Shown in pieces: positions 11,203 through 16,709 of a DNA stretch of 21,744 nt. Numbering within the stretch: the stretch's first letter is position 1; every line of letters begins with the position of its first letter. Origin of the DNA: a virus; IMG/VR virus record IMGVR_UViG_3300042519_001035, positions 1-21,744 of that record; one strand, written 5' to 3'. A program made the position numbers and the translations under genes. The notes beneath the pieces were generated by a model, which worked only from the letters and a program-made list of their open reading frames with translations, ran no database searches and was not told the origin of the DNA.

Positions 11203-11703
11203 ATGCTACACTTCATTAAAGACATCACACACAAACTATTAGATTTTATTAAAGACGATCCAGTAAGACCTGAAATCTCAGCCGATTTTAGAGTTAGTAA
11301 TGGACGATTAGTTGCCGCATTAACTGATGAATCGGAAGATAATCCGGACGCTATGGTATGTGTTAGTTTCCATGATTTTATTCCAGAAAATGTAAAAGAT
11401 TTGGATAATACTACACAAGTACCTACAACCGCAGTATTCTATACAATATGGAGTTATAAAGCAGGTAAAGGTGCTGAATTATTATATAGAGCGGTTAAGG
11501 GTATTCAGGAACAATATCCTAGTGTTAATAGATTTGTAACATTAAGTCCTAAAACTAATATGGCTAGAAGATTTCATTTACGTAATGGAGCTATTGTTTT
11601 TAGAGAGAATATAGAAACAATTAATTATGAATATACACCGATAGTAAATACAGATAATAACTCGGAGAATAATAATGAGCAAAGAGAATCTATTAATAGT
11701 TAA
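11203..11703 (+). CDS. GNAT-like acetyltransferase-fold protein
   Basis: 166 residues. FYTIWSYKAGKGAELLYRAV (79-98) fits motif A of the GNAT fold, with an acetyl-CoA pyrophosphate loop K-A-G-K-G-A. RFVTLSPKTNMARRFHLRNG (110-129) fits the last strand and helix, where N-terminal acetyltransferases read out the partner. The C-terminal tail (from about 145) is Asn/Glu-rich and probably flexible. Substrate unknown; phages use such enzymes on host or virion proteins. There is no clear ribosome site; a CTAAATA motif lies 24 bases upstream. Its end overlaps the next gene by 29 bp. Confidence 0.7.
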   Translation: MLHFIKDITHKLLDFIKDDPVRPEISADFRVSNGRLVAALTDESEDNPDAMVCVSFHDFIPENVKDLDNTTQVPTTAVFYTIWSYKAGKGAELLYRAVKGIQEQYPSVNRFVTLSPKTNMARRFHLRNGAIVFRENIETINYEYTPIVNTDNNSENNNEQRESINS

Positions 11704-11968
11704 AGAAGTAGAAGATGAAGATCCGGAAATGTGGCAATTTGAACATAGTGCCATTATCGCATCAGAATTCATTAATGATGTATTATTAAATCAATTAGAT
11801 AAATTTGAACTTGATAATGACGATGATACTTATATATATGGTATTGCTAGTCATGGTTTATTTGTTTCATTAATAGCACGTTTAGGTGAAATGGGATATA
11901 CCGAAAAAGAATTACGTAAAGAAATTAAGACTTGGCTTAATACTAGTGTAGGCCAAGTTGTTCACTAA
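11675..11968 (+). CDS. Acidic phage protein, 97 aa, unknown
   Basis: Starts MSKENLLIVKEVEDEDPEMW; strongly acidic, with a central YIYGIASHGLFVSLIARLGE and an amphipathic C-terminal helix EKELRKEIKTWLNTSVGQ. GGAG lies nine bases before the ATG, inside the upstream gene. It has no domain I know. The stop codon is part of a 16-bp palindrome. Confidence 0.7.
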   Translation: MSKENLLIVKEVEDEDPEMWQFEHSAIIASEFINDVLLNQLDKFELDNDDDTYIYGIASHGLFVSLIARLGEMGYTEKELRKEIKTWLNTSVGQVVH

Positions 11969-11987
11969 TACTTAAGTATTACATTTT
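11966..11987 (+). terminator. Weak AT-rich terminator-like palindrome
   Basis: TAATACTTAAGTATTA is a perfect 16-bp palindrome (6-bp stem, TTAA loop) followed by CATTTTTT. The stem is AT-rich, so termination may be inefficient. Confidence 0.4.
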
Positions 11988-12028
11988 TTACAAACAAAAG
12001 TACTCATTTAGTCACCTCAGGTGCTTCA

Positions 12029-12079
12029 AAATCGCTAGAATATACAGGAATACATACTGATACACTTCTAGCGGTTTTT
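12029..12079 (+). terminator. Terminator-like stem with long loop
   Basis: AAATCGCTAGAA (12029-12040) pairs with TTCTAGCGGTTT (12066-12077), 12 pairs with one G-U, then a T run to 12079. The 25-nt loop is unusually long. It ends nine bases before the next -35 box. Confidence 0.55.
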
Positions 12080-12087
12080 GCCAATAT

Positions 12088-12116
12088 TTGACAATAAATG
12101 GGTTTTCATGTACAAT
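12088..12116 (+). promoter_or_regulatory. Sigma70-type promoter with AATAAATGG motif
   Basis: TTGACA at 12088-12093, TACAAT at 12111-12116, spacer 17. The -10 ends six bases before the ATG at 12123, so the transcript would start at or near the A of the start codon. Confidence 0.85.
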
Positions 12117-12122
12117 ACTAAC

Positions 12123-12461
12123 ATGAACTCAAAAATCGCCCGTAAACGTAGAACAGATCGTAATCAAGTGTTATACTATATTCAAGATACAGTAACACAG
12201 GAGTACTACATTGGTTTAACTGCTATGTGCTTTGCAGGTAATGTTCGTAAGACACTAGTCCGTCGTATGCAAAAACATATGCAACGGGCCATGACTGAAA
12301 ACAAAACTTGGGGTTTGTCACGTGCCCTGCGTGAGTATGGTGCTGAACGTTTTGTATTCGGTACCTTAGAAATTGTTCGAGGCAAGCGTCCTGCTCATGC
12401 CCGTGAAACAGAATTGATTAACACATTGCAACCAGCATTAAACACATTTGGAGTAAAATAA
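12123..12461 (+). CDS. GIY-YIG-type endonuclease-like protein
   Basis: 112 residues. LYYIQDTVTQEYYIGLT (17-33) is a variant GIY-YIG core (Y-Y-I, then Y-I-G). RRMQKHMQRAM carries the arginine region, WGLSRALREYGAERFVFGTL the next strand, and RETELINTLQPALN (95-108) the catalytic glutamate and terminal asparagine. Free-standing enzymes of this kind nick DNA and often act as homing nucleases. The ATG at 12123 is chosen because the promoter -10 ends at 12116; the ATG at 12108 lies inside the promoter. No Shine-Dalgarno. The C-terminal FGVK codons (TTTGGAGTAAAA) provide GGAG for the next gene. Confidence 0.75.
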   Translation: MNSKIARKRRTDRNQVLYYIQDTVTQEYYIGLTAMCFAGNVRKTLVRRMQKHMQRAMTENKTWGLSRALREYGAERFVFGTLEIVRGKRPAHARETELINTLQPALNTFGVK

Positions 12462-12673
12462 TGAATCAAAAAATTCAAGATTTGATGTATCATTCAGGAC
12501 TAACTGCACAAGGATGCTGGGATGAAATGGATGATTATGATAAACAGGCTATTGAAAAGTTTGCCGAGTTGATTGTTAAGGAATGTATGAATGTTTTAGA
12601 TCCAGGTGGTCATCAATTGATAGCACGGTTCCACACAAGACAATGGTTGTCAGAACATTTTGGAGTAAAATGA
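12461..12673 (+). CDS. Small phage protein, 70 aa, paralog of the gene at 13233
   Basis: Pattern M-N-x-K-I-x-x-L at the start, then EKFAELIVKECMNVL (32-46) and a C-terminal LSEHFGVK. It shares the first and second blocks with the 78-aa product at 13233 (MNKKIKDLA, then EKFYEIVVRECAKEV). The family is widespread in T4-like and cyanophage genomes as a conserved hypothetical protein; I know no function. It starts by TAATG overlap, with GGAG eight bases upstream. Its own last codons (TTTTGGAGTAAAA) again form the ribosome site of the following gene. Confidence 0.75.
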   Translation: MNQKIQDLMYHSGLTAQGCWDEMDDYDKQAIEKFAELIVKECMNVLDPGGHQLIARFHTRQWLSEHFGVK

Positions 12674-12897
12674 AATTAAACGATATATTACAATGGGTTG
12701 GGGCAGTATTCATTATTGTTGGCCATATCTGTAATGCCATTGGACCTGATGCACATCCCTACAACATTGTAGCATTTACATTAGGTACAATTATGTTTTT
12801 GACTTGGACAATACGTGTAAAGAACAATCCGCAATTGGTAGTGAACGTGGTAGCAATAGTTACTTGTTTAATTGGATTAGTGAACGCTTGGAGATAA
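12670..12897 (+). CDS. Small membrane protein, 75 aa, three TM segments
   Basis: Hydrophobic stretches at about 5-24 (DILQWVGAVFIIVGHICNAI), 31-49 and 56-73 suggest three passes, with a basic IRVKNN loop between the second and third. Phage conserved hypothetical type; no transporter or holin motif recognised. The start ATG overlaps the previous stop (ATGA) with GGAG nine bases upstream. I reject the longer in-frame start at 12583, which lies inside the preceding gene. Confidence 0.78.
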   Translation: MKLNDILQWVGAVFIIVGHICNAIGPDAHPYNIVAFTLGTIMFLTWTIRVKNNPQLVVNVVAIVTCLIGLVNAWR

Positions 12898-12898
12898 T

Positions 12899-13207
12899 AT
12901 GAACAAATTAGTTAGAGATGGAATGGTTGCTGTATTATACAGCCCGGGATTTGGTGCAGGCTGGTCCACTTGGAACCCTACAATGCCTGAACTTATTTTT
13001 GAACCTGCTATAGCACAATTTGTATTGGACGAAAAGTTTGATGAACTACGAACATATGTGGCATTGAAGTATCCTGAAATATACGATGGTGGTCTGATGG
13101 ACTTAGAAGTTGCTTGGGTACCTGAAGGCATTGAGTTTAAAATCAATGAGTATGATGGAGCCGAATCGGTTGAAGCAAAAGAAGATATAGATTGGTTTAC
13201 GGCATAA
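12899..13207 (+). CDS. Conserved phage protein, 102 aa
   Basis: MNKLVRDGMVAVLYSPGFGA followed by GWSTWN is a pattern I recall from many phage genomes, always without known function. It is followed by an acidic helical middle (VLDEKFDELRTYV), a GG-L-x-x-L-E-V-A-W-V-P-E-G block (84-86% of the way through) and an acidic tail. GGAG lies seven bases before the ATG, and the gene begins one base after the previous stop. Cytosolic by sequence. Confidence 0.8.
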   Translation: MNKLVRDGMVAVLYSPGFGAGWSTWNPTMPELIFEPAIAQFVLDEKFDELRTYVALKYPEIYDGGLMDLEVAWVPEGIEFKINEYDGAESVEAKEDIDWFTA

Positions 13208-13232
13208 GTAATGTATTATTGAGGGCTGATTA

Positions 13233-13469
13233 ATGAATAAAAAGATTAAAGACCTTGCCAAAGATGCTGGCTTTGTTACTTGGGCTAATGAACCGCATGG
13301 TCCGGGCCCGGGCAATATTGATTGGTCTAGTTCCTATGATAAAGAACTAGAAAAGTTTTATGAAATAGTGGTACGTGAGTGTGCCAAAGAAGTTAAAGAT
13401 GTATATAAACAAGGTGGCGGTACTTATGCTGAAACTATTTTGAAAAAAATGAATGTTAAAATCAAATGA
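13233..13469 (+). CDS. Small phage protein, 78 aa, paralog of the gene at 12461
   Basis: MNKKIKDLAKDAGFVTWANE, a Gly/Pro loop HGPGPGNIDWSSSYDKE, then EKFYEIVVRECAKEVKDVYK (about 46-65) and the end ILKKMNVKIK. The first and third blocks match the 70-aa protein at 12461. It belongs to a common family of phage small proteins with the E-x-x-x-x-V-R-E-C core; function unknown. GAGGG lies eleven bases upstream of the ATG. Its stop overlaps the next start. Confidence 0.78.
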   Translation: MNKKIKDLAKDAGFVTWANEPHGPGPGNIDWSSSYDKELEKFYEIVVRECAKEVKDVYKQGGGTYAETILKKMNVKIK

Positions 13470-13588
13470 TACTTTATATAACTAACAAAGCTCGTACGGT
13501 CTTTTTACCCTACGAAGAAGGTATGATTGAATGGTTACAAGAAAAGTATCCCTTCAGTCAATATAGAATAGAAGAATATGAAAAGTAA
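13466..13588 (+). CDS. Micro-ORF, 40 aa
   Basis: MILYITNKARTVFLPYEEGM, then IEWLQEKYPFSQYRIEEYEK. It starts by ATGA overlap with the preceding gene and itself overlaps the next start by 11 bp, so it is embedded in a chain of coupled small genes. Composition is normal for a folded small protein. No family recognised. No separate ribosome site is needed if re-initiation operates. Confidence 0.62.
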   Translation: MILYITNKARTVFLPYEEGMIEWLQEKYPFSQYRIEEYEK

Positions 13589-13775
13589 AGAAGAAATCAT
13601 AACTGAGATGTGCTATGCATATAGACAGGATTATGATTTAAATAAAGATCCGGATAGTCCATCATGGTGTGCAGGGATGACGCCAGAAGAACGTACGGGA
13701 TTGTATAATACAATGTCTAACATTTATGAAAATAATATTGAACCATTGCTTAAACAAAACGGAGAAAAGAAATGA
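13578..13775 (+). CDS. Small phage protein, 65 aa
   Basis: Starts MKSKEEIITEMCYAYRQDYD and contains SPSWCAGMTPEERTGLYNTM, then SNIYENNIEPLL. Helical and acidic, with a C-x-x-x-T-P-E-E-R block that recalls small phage proteins of unknown role. It is coupled on both sides (11-bp overlap upstream, ATGA downstream). Confidence 0.7.
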   Translation: MKSKEEIITEMCYAYRQDYDLNKDPDSPSWCAGMTPEERTGLYNTMSNIYENNIEPLLKQNGEKK

Positions 13776-13942
13776 CAGAAGATAATAGAGTTGAAGTTGA
13801 ATTAGATTTAGATGAACATGAAATATACCTGCTAGCCATGGAAGCACACAAGCGTGATATTACACTAAATAAAATGATAGAGGGTATTTTACAAGAGGTA
13901 GTTGACAAACATAAAGTCAACGGAACACTAGTAAATGAATGA
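13772..13942 (+). CDS. Ribbon-helix-helix-like small protein, 56 aa
   Basis: One predicted strand (RVEVELDLD) followed by two helices (DEHEIYLLAMEAHKRDI and TLNKMIEGILQEVVDKH) gives the strand-helix-helix order of Arc/MetJ-type RHH domains, with T-x-N-x-x-I at the second helix start. RHH proteins bind palindromic operators as dimers and act as repressors. It could act on the palindromic promoters in this window (inference). GGAG lies nine bases before the ATG. It is fully coupled to both neighbours. Confidence 0.6.
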   Translation: MTEDNRVEVELDLDEHEIYLLAMEAHKRDITLNKMIEGILQEVVDKHKVNGTLVNE

Positions 13943-14222
13943 TATTTTTTATGGAATTTTTAATTGGATCAAAGATGATTACCGTACTCATCCTTTTAGG
14001 TTTGGCATTGAGTTGCTTGCTTGGGGCATTTCAATTGGCTGTTCGATTACCATGGCTCTCACAGTCCCCAATCCGCCTTTACTTACTTTGTACCCTATTT
14101 GGATCATCGGCTGTGGTCTCTATGCTTGGGCTAGTTTTACTAGGAAATCTTTTGGGATGCTGGCTAACTACTTGCTACTTGTAACAATTGATAGTGTAGG
14201 ATTAATAAGGATGTTAACGTGA
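13935..14222 (+). CDS. Membrane protein, 95 aa, three TM segments
   Basis: Begins MNDIFYGIFNWIKDDYRTHP. Hydrophobic segments at about 24-43, 50-68 and 76-93 suggest three membrane passes, with LYPIWIIGCGLYAWASFTRK in the second. I do not recognise a family. It overlaps the RHH-like gene by 8 bp and ends by GTGA overlap with the DUF805-like gene. Confidence 0.7.
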   Translation: MNDIFYGIFNWIKDDYRTHPFRFGIELLAWGISIGCSITMALTVPNPPLLTLYPIWIIGCGLYAWASFTRKSFGMLANYLLLVTIDSVGLIRMLT

Positions 14223-14596
14223 TAAACAAATTAGAACAATATAAAAAGTATTTTGCCTTTACTGGTACTAGTACTCGTAGTGAATATTGGGGTGTATATT
14301 TAATTAGTTGGGCCCTACTAGGTCTTACTAGTTCATTGGCTTTTATGATATTTGTACTAAGCTTACCCTTTACCATTGTCGTAATAGGATTACTTGGGTG
14401 GATTATTTCACTAGCAATATTATGTGTAGGTAGTGTACTATCATGTTGGTTATGGATTGCAACCACAATTAGGCGTTGTAATGATGCTGGAATCAATCCT
14501 TGGTTTGCTATTACTGTACTGTTACCTCCACCTTTTGGCACTATCCCTGTCGTTGTGTTTGGGTGCTTGAACCAGGATACAACTGCCAAAAGTTGA
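14219..14596 (+). CDS. DUF805-family membrane protein
   Basis: 125 residues with the DUF805 landmarks: an N-terminal F-x-G-x-x-x-R-x-E-Y-W (FTGTSTRSEYWG, 14-25), long hydrophobic segments (about 28-50 and 52-80), and a C-terminal R-R-x-x-D-x-G (RRCNDAG, 85-91) followed by P-W. The family comprises bacterial inner-membrane proteins of unknown function, also seen in phages. The start is a GTG overlapping the previous stop, with AAGG ten bases upstream. Its TGA stop lies inside the -35 box of the next promoter. Confidence 0.85.
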   Translation: MINKLEQYKKYFAFTGTSTRSEYWGVYLISWALLGLTSSLAFMIFVLSLPFTIVVIGLLGWIISLAILCVGSVLSCWLWIATTIRRCNDAGINPWFAITVLLPPPFGTIPVVVFGCLNQDTTAKS

Positions 14597-14622
14597 CATA
14601 AATACGTTTCCTGTGCTATAAT
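14593..14622 (+). promoter_or_regulatory. Sigma70-type promoter, 18-nt spacer
   Basis: TTGACA at 14593-14598 (its TGA is the stop of the DUF805 gene) and TATAAT at 14617-14622. The -10 ends seven bases before the ATG at 14630, so the transcript should be leaderless or nearly so. Confidence 0.85.
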
Positions 14623-14629
14623 ACGTATT

Positions 14630-14788
14630 ATGAAACGAAAAATCTTATCATTCACTATTGAACAGCCCAAACATCGGGCTCATAAAGTGTTGTTTTCTAG
14701 CAACACTCCGTTCAAACCTAAGGTCGTACTATCCAAAAAAGGTATGTACGTTCGTAAACCCAAGCATCCAAACAGCACCGAAATTTGA
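14630..14788 (+). CDS. Basic small protein, 52 aa, leaderless
   Basis: MKRKILSFTIEQPKHRAHKV, then LFSSNTPFKPKVVLSKKG and a KPKHPNSTEI end. Very basic, possibly nucleic-acid or ribosome binding (inference). There is no Shine-Dalgarno. The promoter -10 ends seven bases before the ATG, matching a transcript that begins at the start codon. Its TGA stop lies inside the TTGACA of the following promoter. No family recognised. Confidence 0.65.
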   Translation: MKRKILSFTIEQPKHRAHKVLFSSNTPFKPKVVLSKKGMYVRKPKHPNSTEI

Positions 14789-14813
14789 CAACAAATGGTT
14801 TTGGCGCTATAAT
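14785..14813 (+). promoter_or_regulatory. Promoter with AACAAATGG motif and conserved leader
   Basis: TTGACA 14785-14790, TATAAT 14808-14813, spacer 17. The leader AGAGTCTTATTCAGTCAAAA then gives an AAAGGAG ribosome site. This leader is shared with those at 15478 and 15673. Confidence 0.9.
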
Positions 14814-14842
14814 AGAGTCTTATTCAGTCAAAAGGAGTTCAA

Positions 14843-15118
14843 ATGAACATCAAGCAAATTAATACTGCTATCATGCAGGGTGACTTTACTAATGAAGATT
14901 TGGTTAGTATTGGCGATGCTATTCGTTTTGCACGTGCCCAACTAGTGGTACGAAACAAATCGGCATTAACAATTGGATCCAATGTGAAATTTACTAGTTC
15001 AACACGTGGTACAATATCCGGTGTTGTAAAGAAAATCAATCGTAAATTTATTATTGTAGATCAGACCGGACAGTTCCGTAGTTGGAGAGTGCCCGCTAAC
15101 ATGTTGGAGGTTGTATGA
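14843..15118 (+). CDS. Conserved phage protein with KOW/SH3-like C-terminal half, 91 aa
   Basis: An N-terminal helical part (MNIKQINTAIMQGDFTNEDL, then IGDAIRFARAQLV) is followed by a small beta domain from about 43: IGSNVKFTSSTRGTISGVVK, KKINRKFIIVD and WRVPANMLEVV. The G-x-x-V-x-F...G-x-V-x-K...V pattern is that of SH3/KOW-type barrels. Proteins like this are common in T4-like phages with no known role. AAAGGAG lies five bases upstream. It is the first of three coupled genes (ATGA overlaps). Confidence 0.8.
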   Translation: MNIKQINTAIMQGDFTNEDLVSIGDAIRFARAQLVVRNKSALTIGSNVKFTSSTRGTISGVVKKINRKFIIVDQTGQFRSWRVPANMLEVV

Positions 15119-15288
15119 GTTATTTTGTTGTAATTGTAATTGTCATTGCCCTCGTTGCAATTGGCCCGTTATTGACTATTTGGTCACTGAATGTGTTGTT
15201 CCCGTTATTAGCTATTAAGTACTCATTAGAGTCCTGGTTAGCTATAGTGATTTTGGGTGGTTTATTTAATATTAGGAAAGCAAAATGA
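15115..15288 (+). CDS. Small membrane protein, 57 aa
   Basis: MSYFVVIVIVIALVAIGPLL, then TIWSLNVLFPLLAIKYSLES and a second hydrophobic stretch WLAIVILGGLF. Two predicted membrane passes with a basic end (RKAK) on the cytosolic side. Phage small membrane protein; function unknown. ATGA overlaps at both ends, GGAGG six bases before the ATG. Confidence 0.72.
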   Translation: MSYFVVIVIVIALVAIGPLLTIWSLNVLFPLLAIKYSLESWLAIVILGGLFNIRKAK

Positions 15289-15446
15289 GTGATTTAGAAA
15301 TTGATATCATGGAAATGTTGGAAAAAGGTACACACCCTGCAACTATTTCCGCTGTATTAGAAGTGCCTGTAACCTGGGTCTATGACGTGTCCGATTCCGT
15401 TAAGAATAGGGAAGTGTTTAGCCCGTTCAAAACTGTCAACTCCTAA
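15285..15446 (+). CDS. Small helix-turn-helix-like protein, 53 aa
   Basis: MSDLEIDIMEMLEKGTHPAT, then ISAVLEVPVTWVYDVSDSVK. The stretch from residue 5 to 37 reads like a helix-turn-helix (L-E-x-G-x-x-P-x-x-I-A/S-x-x-L-x-V-P-x-x-W-V), as in small phage HTH proteins. A DNA-binding or regulatory role is inferred. It is coupled to the membrane-protein gene by ATGA, with AGGAAAG upstream. Its stop is two bases from the next -35 box. Confidence 0.6.
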   Translation: MSDLEIDIMEMLEKGTHPATISAVLEVPVTWVYDVSDSVKNREVFSPFKTVNS

Positions 15447-15448
15447 AT

Positions 15449-15477
15449 TTGACAATAAATGGTCTTTCTGCTACAAT
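15449..15477 (+). promoter_or_regulatory. Promoter with AATAAATGG motif and conserved leader
   Basis: TTGACA 15449-15454, TACAAT 15472-15477, spacer 17; leader AGATACTTAGACAGTTAA, then AAAGGAC. Confidence 0.9.
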
Positions 15478-15510
15478 AGATACTTAGACAGTTAAATAAA
15501 GGACTTCAAG

Positions 15511-15642
15511 ATGTATAAAGCAAATGGCTATTTATTTCGTAATGTAGAAGCACTAGGTGAATACTTAAAGATTCATTCTGGAAAAGACATTGTTGTCACC
15601 TATGTAACCGAGTATTTTCTTGGTGACCCGATGGAACAATAA
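15511..15642 (+). CDS. Micro-ORF, 43 aa
   Basis: MYKANGYLFRNVEALGEYLK, then IHSGKDIVVTYVTEYFLG and DPMEQ. It has its own strong promoter and an AAAGGA site nine bases before the ATG, so it is very likely expressed despite its size. No family recognised. The next promoter begins two bases after its stop. Confidence 0.72.
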   Translation: MYKANGYLFRNVEALGEYLKIHSGKDIVVTYVTEYFLGDPMEQ

Positions 15643-15643
15643 T

Positions 15644-15672
15644 TTGACAATAAATGGATTTGGTGCTATAAT
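15644..15672 (+). promoter_or_regulatory. Promoter with AATAAATGG motif and conserved leader
   Basis: TTGACA 15644-15649, TATAAT 15667-15672, spacer 17; leader AGAATCTTAAACAGTAAAC, then AAAGGAC. The best match to the consensus. Confidence 0.92.
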
Positions 15673-15705
15673 AGAATCTTAAACAGTAAACAAAAGGACT
15701 AACAA

Positions 15706-16122
15706 ATGGCTTACATGAATCAGGAACGCAAAGCAAAGATTACACAAGCACTTAAGCCTATCTTGGCTAAGTACAAAGTTAAAGGATCTTTGTCAGTTCG
15801 CAATCATATGACTATTGTTCTGACCCTCAAATCGGGTGCTATTGACTTTATTGGAAATAGCAACAAGGTTTGCGGCAATGACCACTATCAAGTGGCTCGT
15901 GGTTTCAAACCCAACACAAATGGTTACGATCAGGTAAATCAATATTGGTTTCAGGATCACTATGATGGTGTTGCTAAGGAATTTTTAACCGAGGCTTTTC
16001 AAGCATTAAAAGCGGCCGATTGGTTTGACGAATCGGACGCAATGACAGACTATTTTAATACAGCATACTATGTTGACGTTAATATTGGTAAATGGAATAA
16101 ATCTTACATTTTGGAGAAATAA
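15706..16122 (+). CDS. Conserved phage protein, LPD29-like domain, 138 aa
   Basis: MAYMNQERKAKITQALKPIL leads to YKVKGSLSVRNHMTIVLTLK, a V-N-x-Y-W block (QVNQYWFQDHYDGVAKEFL) and the end SDAMTDYFNTAYYVDVNIGK plus WNKSYI. I recall this as the LPD29 (large polyvalent protein-associated) domain found alone in many phages and within large mobile-element proteins; function unknown. A strong promoter, a conserved leader and AAAGGAC precede it. The HNH nuclease gene follows after three bases. Confidence 0.8.
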   Translation: MAYMNQERKAKITQALKPILAKYKVKGSLSVRNHMTIVLTLKSGAIDFIGNSNKVCGNDHYQVARGFKPNTNGYDQVNQYWFQDHYDGVAKEFLTEAFQALKAADWFDESDAMTDYFNTAYYVDVNIGKWNKSYILEK

Positions 16123-16125
16123 ATT

Positions 16126-16599
16126 ATGGTTAAAATTAAAATGAAACCAATCAAGGGTTTTAAAGACTATCATATCACAGAAACCGGAGAACTGTATTCT
16201 ACTAAGCGAGGAGAACCTACCAAGCTTAAGCCGAATGTCTTTCAGGGATATGAACGGGTTAAACTGTCATCAGTTGATGGTGGTATACATAATACTACTA
16301 TTCATCGGCTAGTGGCAGAAACATATTTGAGAAAGCCTAAAAATAAAAACATTGTCAATCATATTGATGGTGTTAAAAACAACAACAATGTCTCTAATTT
16401 AGAATGGACTGACCATCGTGGCAATATGAAGCACTATGGCGAGAAACTAGAAAAGGGATATCGTGCTAAACGAGGCAAGGTTAAACAGGACCTTGAAAAA
16501 GCCAAGCAAACTATTCTGAATTTGGCTTATGACTTGTATTCTAAAACGCAAACTCCTGAGGAGTTTGTAAAGTTGTATGGTGCTACCCACAACTTGTAA
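16126..16599 (+). CDS. HNH homing endonuclease (NUMOD4 + HNH_3 type)
   Basis: The N-terminus IKGFKDYHITETGELYSTKR is a NUMOD4-like DNA-binding segment. HRLVAETYLRKPKNKNIVNH (60-79), then IDGVKNNNNVSNLEW, is the HNH core, with H60, H79 and the N-x-x-x-N-L-E-W ending. The basic C-terminal part probably contacts DNA. Free-standing HNH genes spread by cutting alleles that lack them and repairing from the donor. It sits three bases after the LPD29-like gene with no strong ribosome site of its own. Confidence 0.9.
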   Translation: MVKIKMKPIKGFKDYHITETGELYSTKRGEPTKLKPNVFQGYERVKLSSVDGGIHNTTIHRLVAETYLRKPKNKNIVNHIDGVKNNNNVSNLEWTDHRGNMKHYGEKLEKGYRAKRGKVKQDLEKAKQTILNLAYDLYSKTQTPEEFVKLYGATHNL

Positions 16600-16608
16600 A
16601 ATAATGGG

Positions 16609-16648
16609 TAACACAATGGTTGACAATAAATGGCTATTGTGTTATCAT
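16609..16648 (+). promoter_or_regulatory. Promoter with AATAAATGG motif inside an inverted repeat
   Basis: TTGACA 16620-16625 and TATCAT 16643-16648, spacer 17. TAACACAAT (16609-16617) and ATTGTGTTA (16636-16644) form a perfect 9-bp inverted repeat around the -35. A second repeat, TGTTAT/ATAACA, covers the -10. Both look like operator sites. Confidence 0.75.
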
Positions 16649-16709
16649 TATAACAGTGCTGAGTGATATCAGTACATTTTTAACTTAGCTTTTTAATTAA
16701 AGGAAACAT

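Noticed and set aside
13939-14184. Overlapping hydrophobic ORF of 81 codons
   Set aside because: Shifted frame inside the 95-aa membrane-protein gene, which has proper coupling at both ends; the hydrophobicity is a by-product of frame shift.
14164-14670. Minus-strand ORF of 168 codons
   Set aside because: Antisense to the DUF805-family gene, whose family motifs are clear; no promoter or ribosome site.
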